Assembly: GCF_003732545.1 (NCBI RefSeq)
Contig: NZ_AYKF01000046.1
Coordinates: 1 to 64,000 of the forward strand
Source: Salinisphaera orenii subsp. halophila YIM 95161
Lineage (GTDB): Bacteria; Pseudomonadota; Gammaproteobacteria; Nevskiales; Salinisphaeraceae
Direction: 5' to 3'
Length of the DNA: 64,000 bases
The position numbers and the translations under genes are program-made. Numbering within the stretch: the first letter of the stretch is position 1; every line of letters begins with the position of its first letter. Below, piece after piece: positions 25,873 to 37,003 of the stretch. A model generated the notes under the pieces. It searched no databases and was not told the DNA's origin. It saw nothing but the letters and a program-made list of their open reading frames with translations.

Positions 25873-25975
25873 CGGCCGGGCGATCGGCGACCGGCAGGGT
25901 CGCCCGGCCGTTTACGGGGCCCGAAAGAGCCCCGTGCATTCGCGCCGCCCCGACGCGCCACGGCGCGCGTCGGGG
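25873..25975 (+). terminator. Three successive hairpins after the eut operon
   Basis: Hairpin 1 pairs CGGCCGGGCGA (25873-25883) with TCGCCCGGCCG (25900-25910) and is followed by TTT, so it is a likely intrinsic terminator. Hairpin 2 pairs ACGGGGC (25914-25920) with GCCCCGT (25929-25935). Hairpin 3 pairs CCCCGACGCGC (25948-25958) with GCGCGTCGGGG (25965-25975). All stems are perfect. Confidence 0.7.
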
Positions 25976-26094
25976 CATGACGTGGCGCCTCGCGATCGTT
26001 AGGATGCCGTGTCGTCGGCGGGCGATGCCCACTACAGTGGCGTTGCCGGTCGGCGCCGAGCCAATGGGAGCGGCCAATCGCCAGTGAGACACGC

Positions 26095-26400
26095 ATGAAC
26101 GATTCCGCAAACAAGGACACGGGCAACACCCATATCGACATCGGCGGCGTCGCGCTGCCCAGGGCGACCCTGGCCGAAGTGCTGCCGGACATCGCCCGAT
26201 TCGAACAGCATCTGCCCGACGCCCTGGCCGTGGACGCCGACATGAAGGCGGGGGACGGTTCGATCCCCGACTATGTGAGCGAGTGGCCGCAGGCGCGCAT
26301 CGAAGCCGTGGTCGCCACGCTCAAGGAGCTGGGGAGTCTGCGTGAGCAGGCCAGCGCAGAGCTCGGCCAGGGCGCGGACCGCAAACGCGGACAGGACTGA
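26095..26400 (+). CDS. Small hypothetical protein
   Basis: The 101-residue acidic protein has no signal peptide or membrane segment. A predicted helical region includes LAEVLPDIARFEQHLPDALAV and IPDYVSEWPQARIEAVVATLKELGSL (in parts). I do not recognise the family. The start is an ATG with a plausible upstream region, and the amino-acid make-up is that of a folded protein rather than a GC shadow. Its frame continues without another stop, past its TGA, into the diguanylate cyclase gene 276 bp further on; see findings. Confidence 0.55.
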   Translation: MNDSANKDTGNTHIDIGGVALPRATLAEVLPDIARFEQHLPDALAVDADMKAGDGSIPDYVSEWPQARIEAVVATLKELGSLREQASAELGQGADRKRGQD

Positions 26401-26580
26401 TGCGTCTCTCGCGCGGGCGCTGACGCGGGACGCCGTGCGCGCGCAGACGGCGGCTCTTCTCGAGCGGCCACGAGTCGCACGGTCGCACCGGGTATCGAAT
26501 ATCAAGACCCACGTTGTACGGTTGTCAATGATCGTGACGATGCGACGGGAGACGGTCTTGAGGCGCGAGGGCAGACCGAC

Positions 26581-26616
26581 ACCGGCACTGGCACCGGCAC
26601 CGGCACCGGCACCGGA
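26581..26616 (+). repeat. Hexanucleotide tandem repeat (ACCGGC)6, imperfect
   Basis: Six 6-bp units run from 26581 to 26616; the second reads ACTGGC and the last ACCGGA. They lie 60-95 bp upstream of the diguanylate cyclase start. Unit length is a multiple of three, so copy changes would not shift a frame but would alter promoter or leader spacing. Confidence 0.8.
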
Positions 26617-26676
26617 AAGGCTGGGGCAGGGGCCGCGTCCGCGTACGAGGCGTCGCCCGGCCGGAGCCGTCCGGGC

Positions 26677-28119
26677 GTGAGCGACAAACGCCACGACGGT
26701 TCGGGTTCGGTTGCGTTCGCCGCGGACCGAATCGACGGCCGGCTGCTGGACAGCCTCCTGCTGCTGGAAGGTGTCTTCCGGGACATGCTCGACGCCGTGC
26801 TGCTTGCCGACGCACGACAACGGATCGTCGGCGCGAATCCGGCGGCGCTGGCGCTGTTCGAATATGACGCCGACACGCTCATCGGCCAGCCGCTCGCCAT
26901 GCTCGACGCCGATACCCCCGCGCGCGATCGGCCCGGGCACGATCGCATCGACGCCGCGAATCGCGTGACACCGCCCCATCAACCCCACATCCGCGCCTAC
27001 CGGAGTGCCCGCGGTCGCCTGTTCGACGGCGAGACGCGGCGCGGCATTCTCGGGGACGACACGGCGGATCAACCGCTGACCCTGATGATCGTGCGCGACG
27101 TATCCGAGCGTATCGCCATCGATCGCGCCACCGCGCGCCTGCACGACGTGGCATCGAGCCAGCATATGGGCTTCGACGAGCGGGTGCACGAAATGCTGCG
27201 CATCGGCTGTGATCTGTTCGAGCTCCCGATCGGCGTGCTCAGCCACATCAAAGGCGAGACCTACGAGATCGTCGACGTCATCCATCCCGACGATGGGCTG
27301 GCCGCGGGGAGCCTGTTCGACCTCCGCGACACCTATTGTGCGAGCACCCTCGCGGCGGGCGGACCGATCGCCTACCACGATGTCAGCCGCCACGAAATCC
27401 GGCACCAGTCCTGCTACGCGACCTTCGGCCTGGAGTCCTACATCGGCAGCCCCGTGTGGGTCGATGCCGAGCTCTACGGCACCCTGTGTTTCTCCAGCAC
27501 CACGCCGCGACGGCCGTTCCCGGCCCAGCATCTGCAGTTCGCCGGCCTCATCGCCCAATGGCTCGGTCATGAGCTGGCCCGTCGGGCCGATTACCTCGCG
27601 CTCTGCGAGACGCGTGACCGGCTTCGAGTGGCCGCGACCACCGACGACCTCACGGGTCTGGCGAACCGGCGCCGGCTCGGCCAGCTTCTCGACGAGGAAC
27701 GCGGCCGCACGCGACGCTACGGCGCGCCGTTCTCCGTGCTGCTGATCGATTTCGATCACTTCAAGGCGATCAACGATCGCCACGGCCACGGCGTCGGCGA
27801 CGAGGCGCTGCAGCTGTTCGCGCGGGTCGCCACCGAGGCGCTTCGCACAACCGATACCGTGGGGCGCTGGGGCGGTGAGGAATTCCTCGTGGTCCTGCCG
27901 AACACCGATGCCGACGGGGCCCGGCGTCTGGCCGAGCGCGTCGCCGATCGCATCCGTTCGACCCCGCTGCCGACGGCGGACGCCGAGCTGGCCCTGACGG
28001 TCAGTATCGGAATCGTCGCCTTCGACGGCGCGGAGAAGATCGACGCACTGGTCTCCCGGGCCGACCGCGCGCTCTACCAGGCCAAGGCCTCCGGCCGTGA
28101 CCGTGTGGCCATGGGCTGA
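26677..28119 (+). CDS. PAS-GAF-GGDEF diguanylate cyclase
   Basis: The 480-residue soluble signalling protein makes cyclic di-GMP. An N-terminal PAS domain (about 30-150: RDMLDAVLLADARQRIVGANPAA, in parts) is followed by a GAF-like domain (about 165-300, with CYATFGLESYIGSPVWV). The GGDEF domain at 318-478 has DDLTGLANRR, DFDHFKAINDRHGHGVGDEAL and an intact active-site GGEEF at 399-403. An RxxD inhibitory site (390-393) precedes it by exactly five residues, so product inhibition is likely. No EAL domain is present. It starts at GTG 26677, with GGAG about ten bases upstream. Confidence 0.92.
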   Translation: MSDKRHDGSGSVAFAADRIDGRLLDSLLLLEGVFRDMLDAVLLADARQRIVGANPAALALFEYDADTLIGQPLAMLDADTPARDRPGHDRIDAANRVTPPHQPHIRAYRSARGRLFDGETRRGILGDDTADQPLTLMIVRDVSERIAIDRATARLHDVASSQHMGFDERVHEMLRIGCDLFELPIGVLSHIKGETYEIVDVIHPDDGLAAGSLFDLRDTYCASTLAAGGPIAYHDVSRHEIRHQSCYATFGLESYIGSPVWVDAELYGTLCFSSTTPRRPFPAQHLQFAGLIAQWLGHELARRADYLALCETRDRLRVAATTDDLTGLANRRRLGQLLDEERGRTRRYGAPFSVLLIDFDHFKAINDRHGHGVGDEALQLFARVATEALRTTDTVGRWGGEEFLVVLPNTDADGARRLAERVADRIRSTPLPTADAELALTVSIGIVAFDGAEKIDALVSRADRALYQAKASGRDRVAMG

Positions 28120-28571
28120 ATCAAGCGAGTAGAGGCCCAACCGCTTCAGTGCATTACGCTGGCAACCGGTTCCGGGAACAAAATCGAATGGGTGTGGCGA
28201 TGACACATACATCGTGTACAACGGCGCCATCTTCGTTCAAATAACATCTAGAGCACGGCGACCATTGTTTTCTGACACCGAGCGCATGACTGGCTATCCA
28301 TTCAATGATTTTTGTCCTGTCGATAGCGCCAGATGAGGTGAATACTAGCCAGAGGGCAATCACTTAGAAGTGGCTGCTGGACATATGCATCGTCGATCAA
28401 TGCACGCCGTCACGTCTGGACGTCATGCAGCCGAGATTAGGTTGATCTGTGGTCGTAACGGTCTCCCGTTACGTAGATAAACTGCGTCTGAAAGCCGAAA
28501 CCTAAATGCTCGACCGACGCTGAATGAATGACCAGCATCTCTTGCCCATTATTCCAGCGCTTTTCGACAGT
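28120..28571. other. Gene-free, less GC-rich stretch between convergent genes
   Basis: The diguanylate cyclase and cyoD genes converge on this region. It is visibly poorer in G and C than its left flank. It holds one perfect hairpin (28454-28473, listed separately) and no credible CDS. Confidence 0.6.
28454..28473 (-). terminator. Candidate 3'-end hairpin of the cyo operon
   Basis: CGTAACGG (28454-28461) pairs perfectly with CCGTTACG (28466-28473). Read on the minus strand the loop is GAGA, a GNRA tetraloop. It lies about 100 bp past the cyoD stop. No T tract follows, so it may be an RNA-stabilising hairpin rather than a terminator. Confidence 0.35.
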
Positions 28572-28907
28572 TTAGTGGCCAACCATCATGTGACGCACAT
28601 AGAGGCTATAGAACAGCCACATCGTACCGCCAACCATCACCACCATAATCAGCAAAGAGAACAGGATGGAGATCGTGTTCCAGCGCTGCTCGGTCGACAT
28701 GTCCAGATGCAGGAACCAGCGCAGGTGCACGCCGAGCTGCAGAACCGCGGTCACGGCAATCACGATGAGCGCCGCCCCCTGCGACAGCGACCCGAAGGCC
28801 ACGAAGCCAAATGGAATCAGGGTAAGCACGAGTGCCAGCACGAAACCGGTGATATAGCCCCGTGCGGTGGGCGCATGGCCGGGCGTGACATCGGTGGAAT
28901 GGCTCAT
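28572..28907 (-). CDS. cyoD: Cytochrome bo3 quinol oxidase subunit IV CyoD
   Basis: The 111-residue subunit has three membrane helices (about 17-40, 43-62, 77-105) and the CyoD motif LTLIPFGFVAF followed by QLGVHLRWFLHLDMS. The start is taken at ATG 28907 (MSHSTD), which overlaps the cyoC stop by 4 nt; an upstream extension of 19 residues is only open frame. CyoD assists CuB assembly in subunit I of the proton-pumping ubiquinol oxidase. It is the last gene of the operon; no cyoE follows. Confidence 0.95.
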   Translation of the reverse strand: MSHSTDVTPGHAPTARGYITGFVLALVLTLIPFGFVAFGSLSQGAALIVIAVTAVLQLGVHLRWFLHLDMSTEQRWNTISILFSLLIMVVMVGGTMWLFYSLYVRHMMVGH

Positions 28908-29527
28908 GCCGCAACTCCTTGCAGGACGCCGGGCAGATACACGGTCGAGAACACGCATATCCACACGAGATCGAGAAAATGCCAGAACAGGCTCAAACGC
29001 GCGAGCCGGGAGGCGACCGGCGGCGTCAGCCCGCGCAGCTTGATCTGTACGACCATCACCACGATCCAGACCAGGCCGAAGAACACATGCGCACCGTGGG
29101 TGCCGACCAGCCCGAAGAACGCGGATAGAAAGCCGCTCCGGGTGAACGAGGCGCCTTCATGGATGAGGTGGGCGAACTCGCTGAGCTCGTGGCCGAGGAA
29201 GAACGCGCCGAGCACGAACGTCACCCCGAGCCAGATCACGACCCGCTCCTTCTGGCCCTGATGCAGGTTCACCATCGCCATGCCGAAAGTCAGGCTCGAT
29301 AGCAGCAGCGCCATGGTCTCGAGAAAGACGCCGCGCAGCTCGAACACATCGGCCGCGGTCGGCCCGCCCGCATAGCGCTGGGACAGATCGACATACACCA
29401 GAAAGAGCATCGAGAAGATGATCACGTCGCTCATCAGATAGATCCAGAAACCGAAGTTGACTTCCGTATCGGCTCTGGCGGCGGCGCGAATGCTGTTCAG
29501 ATCGTGGGCGTTAGACGACATGGACAC
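28904..29527 (-). CDS. cyoC: Cytochrome bo3 quinol oxidase subunit III CyoC
   Basis: The 207-residue protein has five membrane helices and family segments FGFWIYLMSDVIIFSMLF, ETMALLLSSLTFG, GAFFLGHELSEFAHL and GTHGAHVFFGLVWIVVM. This is the quinol oxidase form of heme-copper oxidase subunit III. The start could be two codons later (MSSNAH). It follows cyoB after 27 bp. Confidence 0.96.
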   Translation of the reverse strand: MSMSSNAHDLNSIRAAARADTEVNFGFWIYLMSDVIIFSMLFLVYVDLSQRYAGGPTAADVFELRGVFLETMALLLSSLTFGMAMVNLHQGQKERVVIWLGVTFVLGAFFLGHELSEFAHLIHEGASFTRSGFLSAFFGLVGTHGAHVFFGLVWIVVMVVQIKLRGLTPPVASRLARLSLFWHFLDLVWICVFSTVYLPGVLQGVAA

Positions 29528-29554
29528 GGCCCCGGCTGTGCATGCATTTCATTT

Positions 29555-31636
29555 TCATAGCGGCTTTTCCGATTGGGTCCCGGTCGTGGACGGTTCCGGC
29601 GTGGCGGCATATGCGGAACGCTCGTCGCCGAACGACTCGATATGCTTCATGCGCTCGAGTGCACCGTCCTGGGCGACCTTGTCGTGGAACGCATTCTCGG
29701 TACGTTCGACTTCCCCTGCCGGGATCACATACTCCGGCTCCGGGTTGAAGCTGCGCGCGATCACCGCGCCAATCACGCCGAGCAGGCATAGCCCGGCCAG
29801 CCACCAGATATGCCAGACATAGGCAAAGCCGAACACGAACGCCAGGCCAGCGATGACGATCGCGATCGGCGTGGATTTGGGCATATGAATGTCTTCATAG
29901 CGCTCGGGCCGCTGATAGGCGGTGTTGTGCACCTTCATGTACATGAACGCGTCGCGATCGTGGACTTCGGGAATGATCGCGAAGTTGTACTCGGGCGGCG
30001 GCGAGGCGATCGACCACTCCAGCGTACGTCCGCCCCAGGGATCGCCGGAGAGATCGCGGTTCTTCTCGCGATCGCGATAGCTCACGTAAATCTGCATGAA
30101 CATCGCGAAGATGCCGTACGCCACGATGAGCGCGCCGATGGCCGCGATCACCAGCCAGAAATGCCAGACCGGGTTCTCATAGCTGGCCATGCGCCGCGGC
30201 ATGCCCATCATGCCGAGCATGTACAGCGGCACGAAGGCCACATAGAAACCCACGAGCCAGCCGAAGAATGAATGCCGGCCCCACTTCTCGTCGAGCTTGA
30301 AACCGAAGGCCTTCGGGAACCAGTAATAGAAGCCGGCCAACAGGCCGAACATCGTTCCGGGAATCAGCACGTTATGAAAATGCGCGACGAGGAACAGGCT
30401 GTTGTGCATCTTGTAGTCGGCGCCGGGAATCGCGAGCAGCACGCCGCTCATGCCACCCATCGTGAAGGTGATGATGAAGCCCAGCGTCCACAGCATCGGC
30501 AGCTTGAACTCGATACGCCCCCGGAACATCGTCCAGATCCAGTCGTAGATCTTCACGCCGGTGGGAATGGCGATGACCATGGTGGCGATACCGAAGGCGG
30601 CATTGCGCAGCGGATCCTGGCCCATCGTGAAGAAGTGATGGACCCAGACCGTGAACGACAGGAAGGCGATGGCCATGGTCGCCCACACCATCGACTTGTA
30701 GCCGAACAGGCGCTTGTTGCAGTAGGTCGTGACGACTTCGGAGAAAACGCCGAATACCGGCAGCACCAGAATATAGACTTCCGGATGGCCCCAGATCCAG
30801 AACATGTTGATGTACATCATCTGGTCGCCGCCCATCGTTCCCGTGAAGAAATGGGTTCCGGCCGAACGGTCCAGCGCCAGCAGCGCGAGCGCCACGGTCA
30901 ACGCCGGGAAAGACAGCACGATCAGGATCGTGGTGCACAGCGACGTCCAGGTGAACATCGGCATGCGCATGAAGTTCATGCCGGGCGCGCGTTTCTTGAG
31001 AATCGTCACCAGGAAATTGACGCCGGTCAGCGTGGTACTGATGCCGGATATCTGTAACGCCCAGATCCAGTAGTCGACGCCCACGCTGGGGCTATGATCG
31101 AGCCCCGAGAACGGCGTATAACCCGACCAGCCCGCTTCCGAAAACTGGCCGATCAGCAGCGAGATCATCACCAGCGCGCCAGCCGCGGCCGTCAGCCACA
31201 GGCTGATCGCATTGAGAAGCGGATAGGACACGTCGCGCGCGCCGATCTGCAGCGGAATGGCGATATTCATCAGACCGACGATGAACGGCATGGCCATGAA
31301 GAAGATCATCATCGTGCCGTGGCCGGTGAACAACTCGGCGAAGTGATGCGCCTCCAGATACCCTTCCATGCCCGGCCCGGCGGTCGCCTGCTGGGCGCGC
31401 ACCATCGCGGCATCGATAAAACCGCGCAGCAAGAAGATCAGCGCGATGAAGATATACATCACCCCGATCTTCTTGTGATCCACAGTCGTGAACCACTCGC
31501 GATATAGATAGCCCCACTTGCGGAAATACGTGAGCAGGCCGATGACCAGCAAACCGGTGCCGACCATGATCACGTTCGCGAAAACGATGATCAGGCTCGA
31601 ATGAGTGAAGGCGTCTAGAGTGAGTTTTCCGAACAT
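29555..31636 (-). CDS. cyoB: Cytochrome bo3 quinol oxidase subunit I CyoB
   Basis: The 693-residue catalytic subunit reduces O2 to water at a heme o-CuB centre and pumps protons. It has about 15 membrane helices. The low-spin heme region contains GHGTMMIFFMAMPF, and the CuB His-Tyr element is WGHPEVYILVLP. The CuB His pair lies in VWVHHFFTMG, and the heme ligands lie in LVAHFHNVLIPG. GAGG precedes the ATG. All expected ligands are visible, so the enzyme should be active. Confidence 0.97.
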   Translation of the reverse strand: MFGKLTLDAFTHSSLIIVFANVIMVGTGLLVIGLLTYFRKWGYLYREWFTTVDHKKIGVMYIFIALIFLLRGFIDAAMVRAQQATAGPGMEGYLEAHHFAELFTGHGTMMIFFMAMPFIVGLMNIAIPLQIGARDVSYPLLNAISLWLTAAAGALVMISLLIGQFSEAGWSGYTPFSGLDHSPSVGVDYWIWALQISGISTTLTGVNFLVTILKKRAPGMNFMRMPMFTWTSLCTTILIVLSFPALTVALALLALDRSAGTHFFTGTMGGDQMMYINMFWIWGHPEVYILVLPVFGVFSEVVTTYCNKRLFGYKSMVWATMAIAFLSFTVWVHHFFTMGQDPLRNAAFGIATMVIAIPTGVKIYDWIWTMFRGRIEFKLPMLWTLGFIITFTMGGMSGVLLAIPGADYKMHNSLFLVAHFHNVLIPGTMFGLLAGFYYWFPKAFGFKLDEKWGRHSFFGWLVGFYVAFVPLYMLGMMGMPRRMASYENPVWHFWLVIAAIGALIVAYGIFAMFMQIYVSYRDREKNRDLSGDPWGGRTLEWSIASPPPEYNFAIIPEVHDRDAFMYMKVHNTAYQRPERYEDIHMPKSTPIAIVIAGLAFVFGFAYVWHIWWLAGLCLLGVIGAVIARSFNPEPEYVIPAGEVERTENAFHDKVAQDGALERMKHIESFGDERSAYAATPEPSTTGTQSEKPL

Positions 31637-31657
31637 CGTGTCCTCGATGCGCTGAAG

Positions 31658-32599
31658 CTAGCGATCCGTCAGGCGATCGGGCGGCGGAACCGAACCGTCG
31701 CCTTCCTGAAAGCGCTTGATGACATAGTCGAACAGGCCGTCGCGCACCGATGAATAGTAGATCGGATCGACATTCTTGCTGGGCTTGACCAACTCGCGAT
31801 AAGCGGCGATATCCAGCGGTTTAGACGCCGCCCGGGCCTGCTCGATCCACTGATCGAAGGCGTCCGGTTTCACCGCATGCACCTGGAAATTCATGCCAGC
31901 GAAGCCGTCGCCGCTGTATTGATAGTTCTTGCCGAAGTACTCGCCTTTCTCGGTGGCCATCAGGTGCAAGCGAGTGCGCATGCCCGACATCGCCATGATC
32001 TGGCTGCCCAGCCGAGGGATCATGAAAGCGTTCATCACGGACGCCGAGGTCAGGTCGATCTGCAGCGGCGTATCGACAGGCAGGGCGATTTCATTGACCA
32101 CCGCGATGTTGTAGTCCGGGTAGATGAACAACCATTTCCAGTCCATGGCGATAGCCTGAACTTCAATGGTCGGGTTCTCAGACTCCAACGGCTTGTAAGG
32201 ATCGAGATCGAAGGTGCTCACCCAGGTGAGCACGGCCAGGATCACGATGATCACGGTCGGGCCACCCCAGAGAAAGGCTTCCAGCAGACCCGAGTGATAC
32301 CAGTTGGCGGTATAGGTGTTGTGGCGGTTCGATGCGCGATAGTGCCACGCGAACCAGAGCGTGAAGCCGACCACCGGCACCAGCACGAACAGCATCACCG
32401 TAAAGGTGAACAGCATCACGTTGCGCTGATAGGCCGCCACGGGCCCGGCCGTGAAGAACGTCACCAGCTCGTTGAGATAGAACGTATCGACGAACCACTG
32501 TGCACTGCAGCCGGCGAGCATGAGCGTCAGCAGCACGATCAGCGGCAGGCGGAGGCGGCGGATTGTATTTCCAGACGTTTGGATAGACATCACATGCAT
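31658..32599 (-). CDS. cyoA: Cytochrome bo3 quinol oxidase subunit II CyoA
   Basis: The 313-residue protein is a lipoprotein (LMLAGC lipobox, Cys31). Two membrane helices follow (about 60-85 and 110-130), then a cupredoxin domain (VQAIAMDWKWLFIYPDYNIAVVNEIALP, in parts) and a COX aromatic-rich tail region. The CuA cysteine pair is absent, as expected for a quinol oxidase. ATG 32599 or the ATG at 32590 (MSIQTSG) may be used. An IS1595-family element lies about 110 bp upstream and may have replaced the native promoter. Confidence 0.96.
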   Translation of the reverse strand: MHVMSIQTSGNTIRRLRLPLIVLLTLMLAGCSAQWFVDTFYLNELVTFFTAGPVAAYQRNVMLFTFTVMLFVLVPVVGFTLWFAWHYRASNRHNTYTANWYHSGLLEAFLWGGPTVIIVILAVLTWVSTFDLDPYKPLESENPTIEVQAIAMDWKWLFIYPDYNIAVVNEIALPVDTPLQIDLTSASVMNAFMIPRLGSQIMAMSGMRTRLHLMATEKGEYFGKNYQYSGDGFAGMNFQVHAVKPDAFDQWIEQARAASKPLDIAAYRELVKPSKNVDPIYYSSVRDGLFDYVIKRFQEGDGSVPPPDRLTDR

Positions 32600-32705
32600 T
32601 CCAAAGGGTGACTAGGCCCTGCATATCGAGCCATCGCTCTCGCTAAAATGCCTGATGTATCGATTCCACCATGATTTTTGCAGGTTATTAGCGAGACAAC
32701 GGTCA

Positions 32706-32732
32706 TTTTGACTATATACAAAGTTCAGTCTG
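32706..32732 (+). repeat. Left terminal inverted repeat of the IS1595-family element (candidate)
   Basis: The core ACTATATACAAAGTTCAG aligns with the reverse complement of 33731-33757 with scattered mismatches. It includes the transposase stop codon. Confidence 0.5.
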
Positions 32733-33671
32733 TTTGAAGCGATACTCCGGCCATGGAACGGTTGTGGCCGCGGCGCCCGCCAGCCGGGTCAGGATAGATC
32801 GGAGGTTATAACGCCGGTTGAAGCGGTACTGGAAGTCGGCGAGATAGAGAGCGGCGTACTTGGCAAACTTGAACGCGTGGTAGGTGCCGTTGATTGAGGT
32901 CTTGAGATTGCCCAGCATGATGTTGACCCAGCGGAACTCGGGATGCCCGGCCGACGCCGGGCTGGATCCGGTGACGATCGCAAGATGACTCGCGACCTCC
33001 GCACGCAGCGCGCGAAACGCCGGCAGGCCGTCCGACACCGCATCGGTGTCCGCCGACAGCGACTCGTTGGCCCAGTCGGCCACGGCGTCTGACGTAAAGG
33101 GCATACAGCGCAGCACCACTTGATGCGGCTTGTGATCGTCGAGCGTGGACACCGCCATGACCAACGTGATCTTGTTGGGCGATCCTCGGCCACGTTGGCC
33201 GGGCTTGCCTGCGCGTTCGCCGCCGAGATAGGCATCGTCGATCTCGACCCGGTCCGACAATTGCCGAAGCGACTCACCCTCGGCTATGACTGTCATGAAC
33301 TTGTGCTTAATCCGCCGGGCGGTGCGCCATCTCAGGCCGAGTTGGCGTCGAACGTCCAGAGCCGAGACGTTGTTCTTGGCCTGGGTCCGGAAGTGCATGG
33401 CCAGAAACCAGGCCGTCAGGGGCAGCTGACTCGCCTCGAAGATCGTGCCTGCGGTCATCGTGGTCTGATACCGACAGCGTTGGCACTGCAAGCAATTCCG
33501 ACCGGCCTGCTCGAACGTGGGGTGCAAGCAGCAATGGCAGACGGCGCAGACACAACCGCCCGGCCAGCGCGCGGCCGCCACGGCCTGTGTGCATTGCGCT
33601 TGGCTACCATGTTCCTGCATGAACTCCACCAGCGATTGGCTAGGTCGCATCTGGACCTGATCGATTGCCAT
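32712..33671 (-). CDS. IS1595-family DDE transposase
   Basis: The 319-residue transposase has an N-terminal zinc-ribbon: C-x-x-C in GCVCAVC near 39-45, and CLQCQRC near 60-66. The IS1595 catalytic domain has the first Asp in DRVEIDDAYLGGERAG, the second in DAVSDGLPAFRAL and the third position in FRWVNIMLGNLKTSINGTYHAF, ending with ADFQYRFNRRYNL. The Asn/His form of the last motif is typical of the ISPna2-like part of the family. The frame is intact, so the element may be mobile. Orientation is the same as the cyo operon downstream. Confidence 0.9.
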   Translation of the reverse strand: MAIDQVQMRPSQSLVEFMQEHGSQAQCTQAVAAARWPGGCVCAVCHCCLHPTFEQAGRNCLQCQRCRYQTTMTAGTIFEASQLPLTAWFLAMHFRTQAKNNVSALDVRRQLGLRWRTARRIKHKFMTVIAEGESLRQLSDRVEIDDAYLGGERAGKPGQRGRGSPNKITLVMAVSTLDDHKPHQVVLRCMPFTSDAVADWANESLSADTDAVSDGLPAFRALRAEVASHLAIVTGSSPASAGHPEFRWVNIMLGNLKTSINGTYHAFKFAKYAALYLADFQYRFNRRYNLRSILTRLAGAAATTVPWPEYRFKQTELCI

Positions 33672-33730
33672 GATGAATCTCCACGCGTGTCACGGCTCGA
33701 TTTTCCGCAGCGGGTGGGTCATATCACGAT

Positions 33731-33757
33731 CTGGCTAAACTTGGTACATGATCAAGA
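33731..33757 (-). repeat. Right terminal inverted repeat of the IS1595-family element (candidate)
   Basis: On the minus strand it reads TCTTGATCATGTACCAAG and onward; it pairs with 32706-32732 at about 19 of 27 bases. Confidence 0.5.
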
Positions 33758-34074
33758 GAATTTTTAGCGGACCGACCGGGCCATTAGTGACACTCAAGCT
33801 GGGCCGATGCGAGCGTCTACCTTTTACGGTTGGCCCGTCAACGCCGGATTCACGGCGCATCGGCGAGCGGAAGAATGGGGCGCCGCTTCGGATGACGCGT
33901 TGCACAATCTAGCCGCCGCCGGTCCGACTGTCAATGTCGTTGCGTAATACAGCTAATGGCCGCGTCGCCATCCGCACGGCGTCGGGCGTCCCGGCGAAGC
34001 CATCCAGTGCCCTCGGCGCACGATAAGTCGATGCGAACGGGAGCCGAGCCGCACCGCGTGCCTGCGCGCTCGAT

Positions 34075-34105
34075 ATAAAAAAGCCCCGCCGAGGCGGGGC
34101 TTTAT
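34075..34105 (-). terminator. Intrinsic terminator of acnA
   Basis: AAGCCCCGCC (34081-34090) and GGCGGGGCTT (34093-34102) form a perfect 10-bp stem with a GA loop. It is followed on the minus strand by a run of six T and lies 25 bp after the acnA stop. Confidence 0.92.
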
Positions 34106-34127
34106 CACCAACCGTTGACGTTCGTTA

Positions 34128-36875
<2,748 letters not shown>

Positions 36876-36969
36876 ACGTTTTGTTCTCCTGAAAGACACT
36901 CGGTGAAAGCCGGCGTGGCGGCGACCGCCACATGCTGAAAACGCCGCGTAGTATAGCTTTTTGCCGCAT

Positions 36970-36991
36970 CGCCTGCAGGGTGAGGCAGGCG
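36970..36991 (-). terminator. Candidate hairpin at the end of nudJ-mnmA-hflD
   Basis: CGCCTGC (36970-36976) pairs with GCAGGCG (36985-36991) 12 bp past the hflD stop. No T run follows on the minus strand, so termination is uncertain. Confidence 0.35.
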
Positions 36992-37003
36992 TGCACAATC
37001 GTG

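Larger units (their letters stand above)
32706..33757 (-). mobile_element. IS1595-family insertion sequence
   Basis: The element consists of one transposase gene bounded by imperfect 27-bp inverted repeats, 32706-32732 and 33731-33757, which agree at about 19 of 27 positions. The left repeat overlaps the last codons of the transposase. Precise ends and an 8-bp target duplication could not be fixed, so the limits are approximate. Confidence 0.6.
33672..34127. other. Gene-free stretch between the IS and acnA
   Basis: This contains the right inverted repeat of the IS and the acnA terminator. A 46-codon open frame at 33807-33947 has no support. The DNA around 33720-33950 is lower in GC than usual for this window. 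Confidence 0.6.

Noticed and set aside
32686-33769. Near-identical octamers TATTAGCG (32686-32693) and TTTTAGCG (33762-33769) as the IS target duplication
   Set aside because: They differ by one base and lie at unequal distances from the inverted repeats, so they do not fit a clean 8-bp duplication.
32641-33769. Inverted octamer CGCTAAAA (32641-32648 and 33762-33769) as IS ends
   Set aside because: Only eight bases match and the similarity stops outside them; the 27-bp repeats nearer the gene are better.
33807-33947. A 46-codon plus-strand ORF (starts MRASTFYGWP) between the IS and acnA
   Set aside because: No Shine-Dalgarno sequence, no known family and too short to judge. It may be a remnant but I cannot support it.
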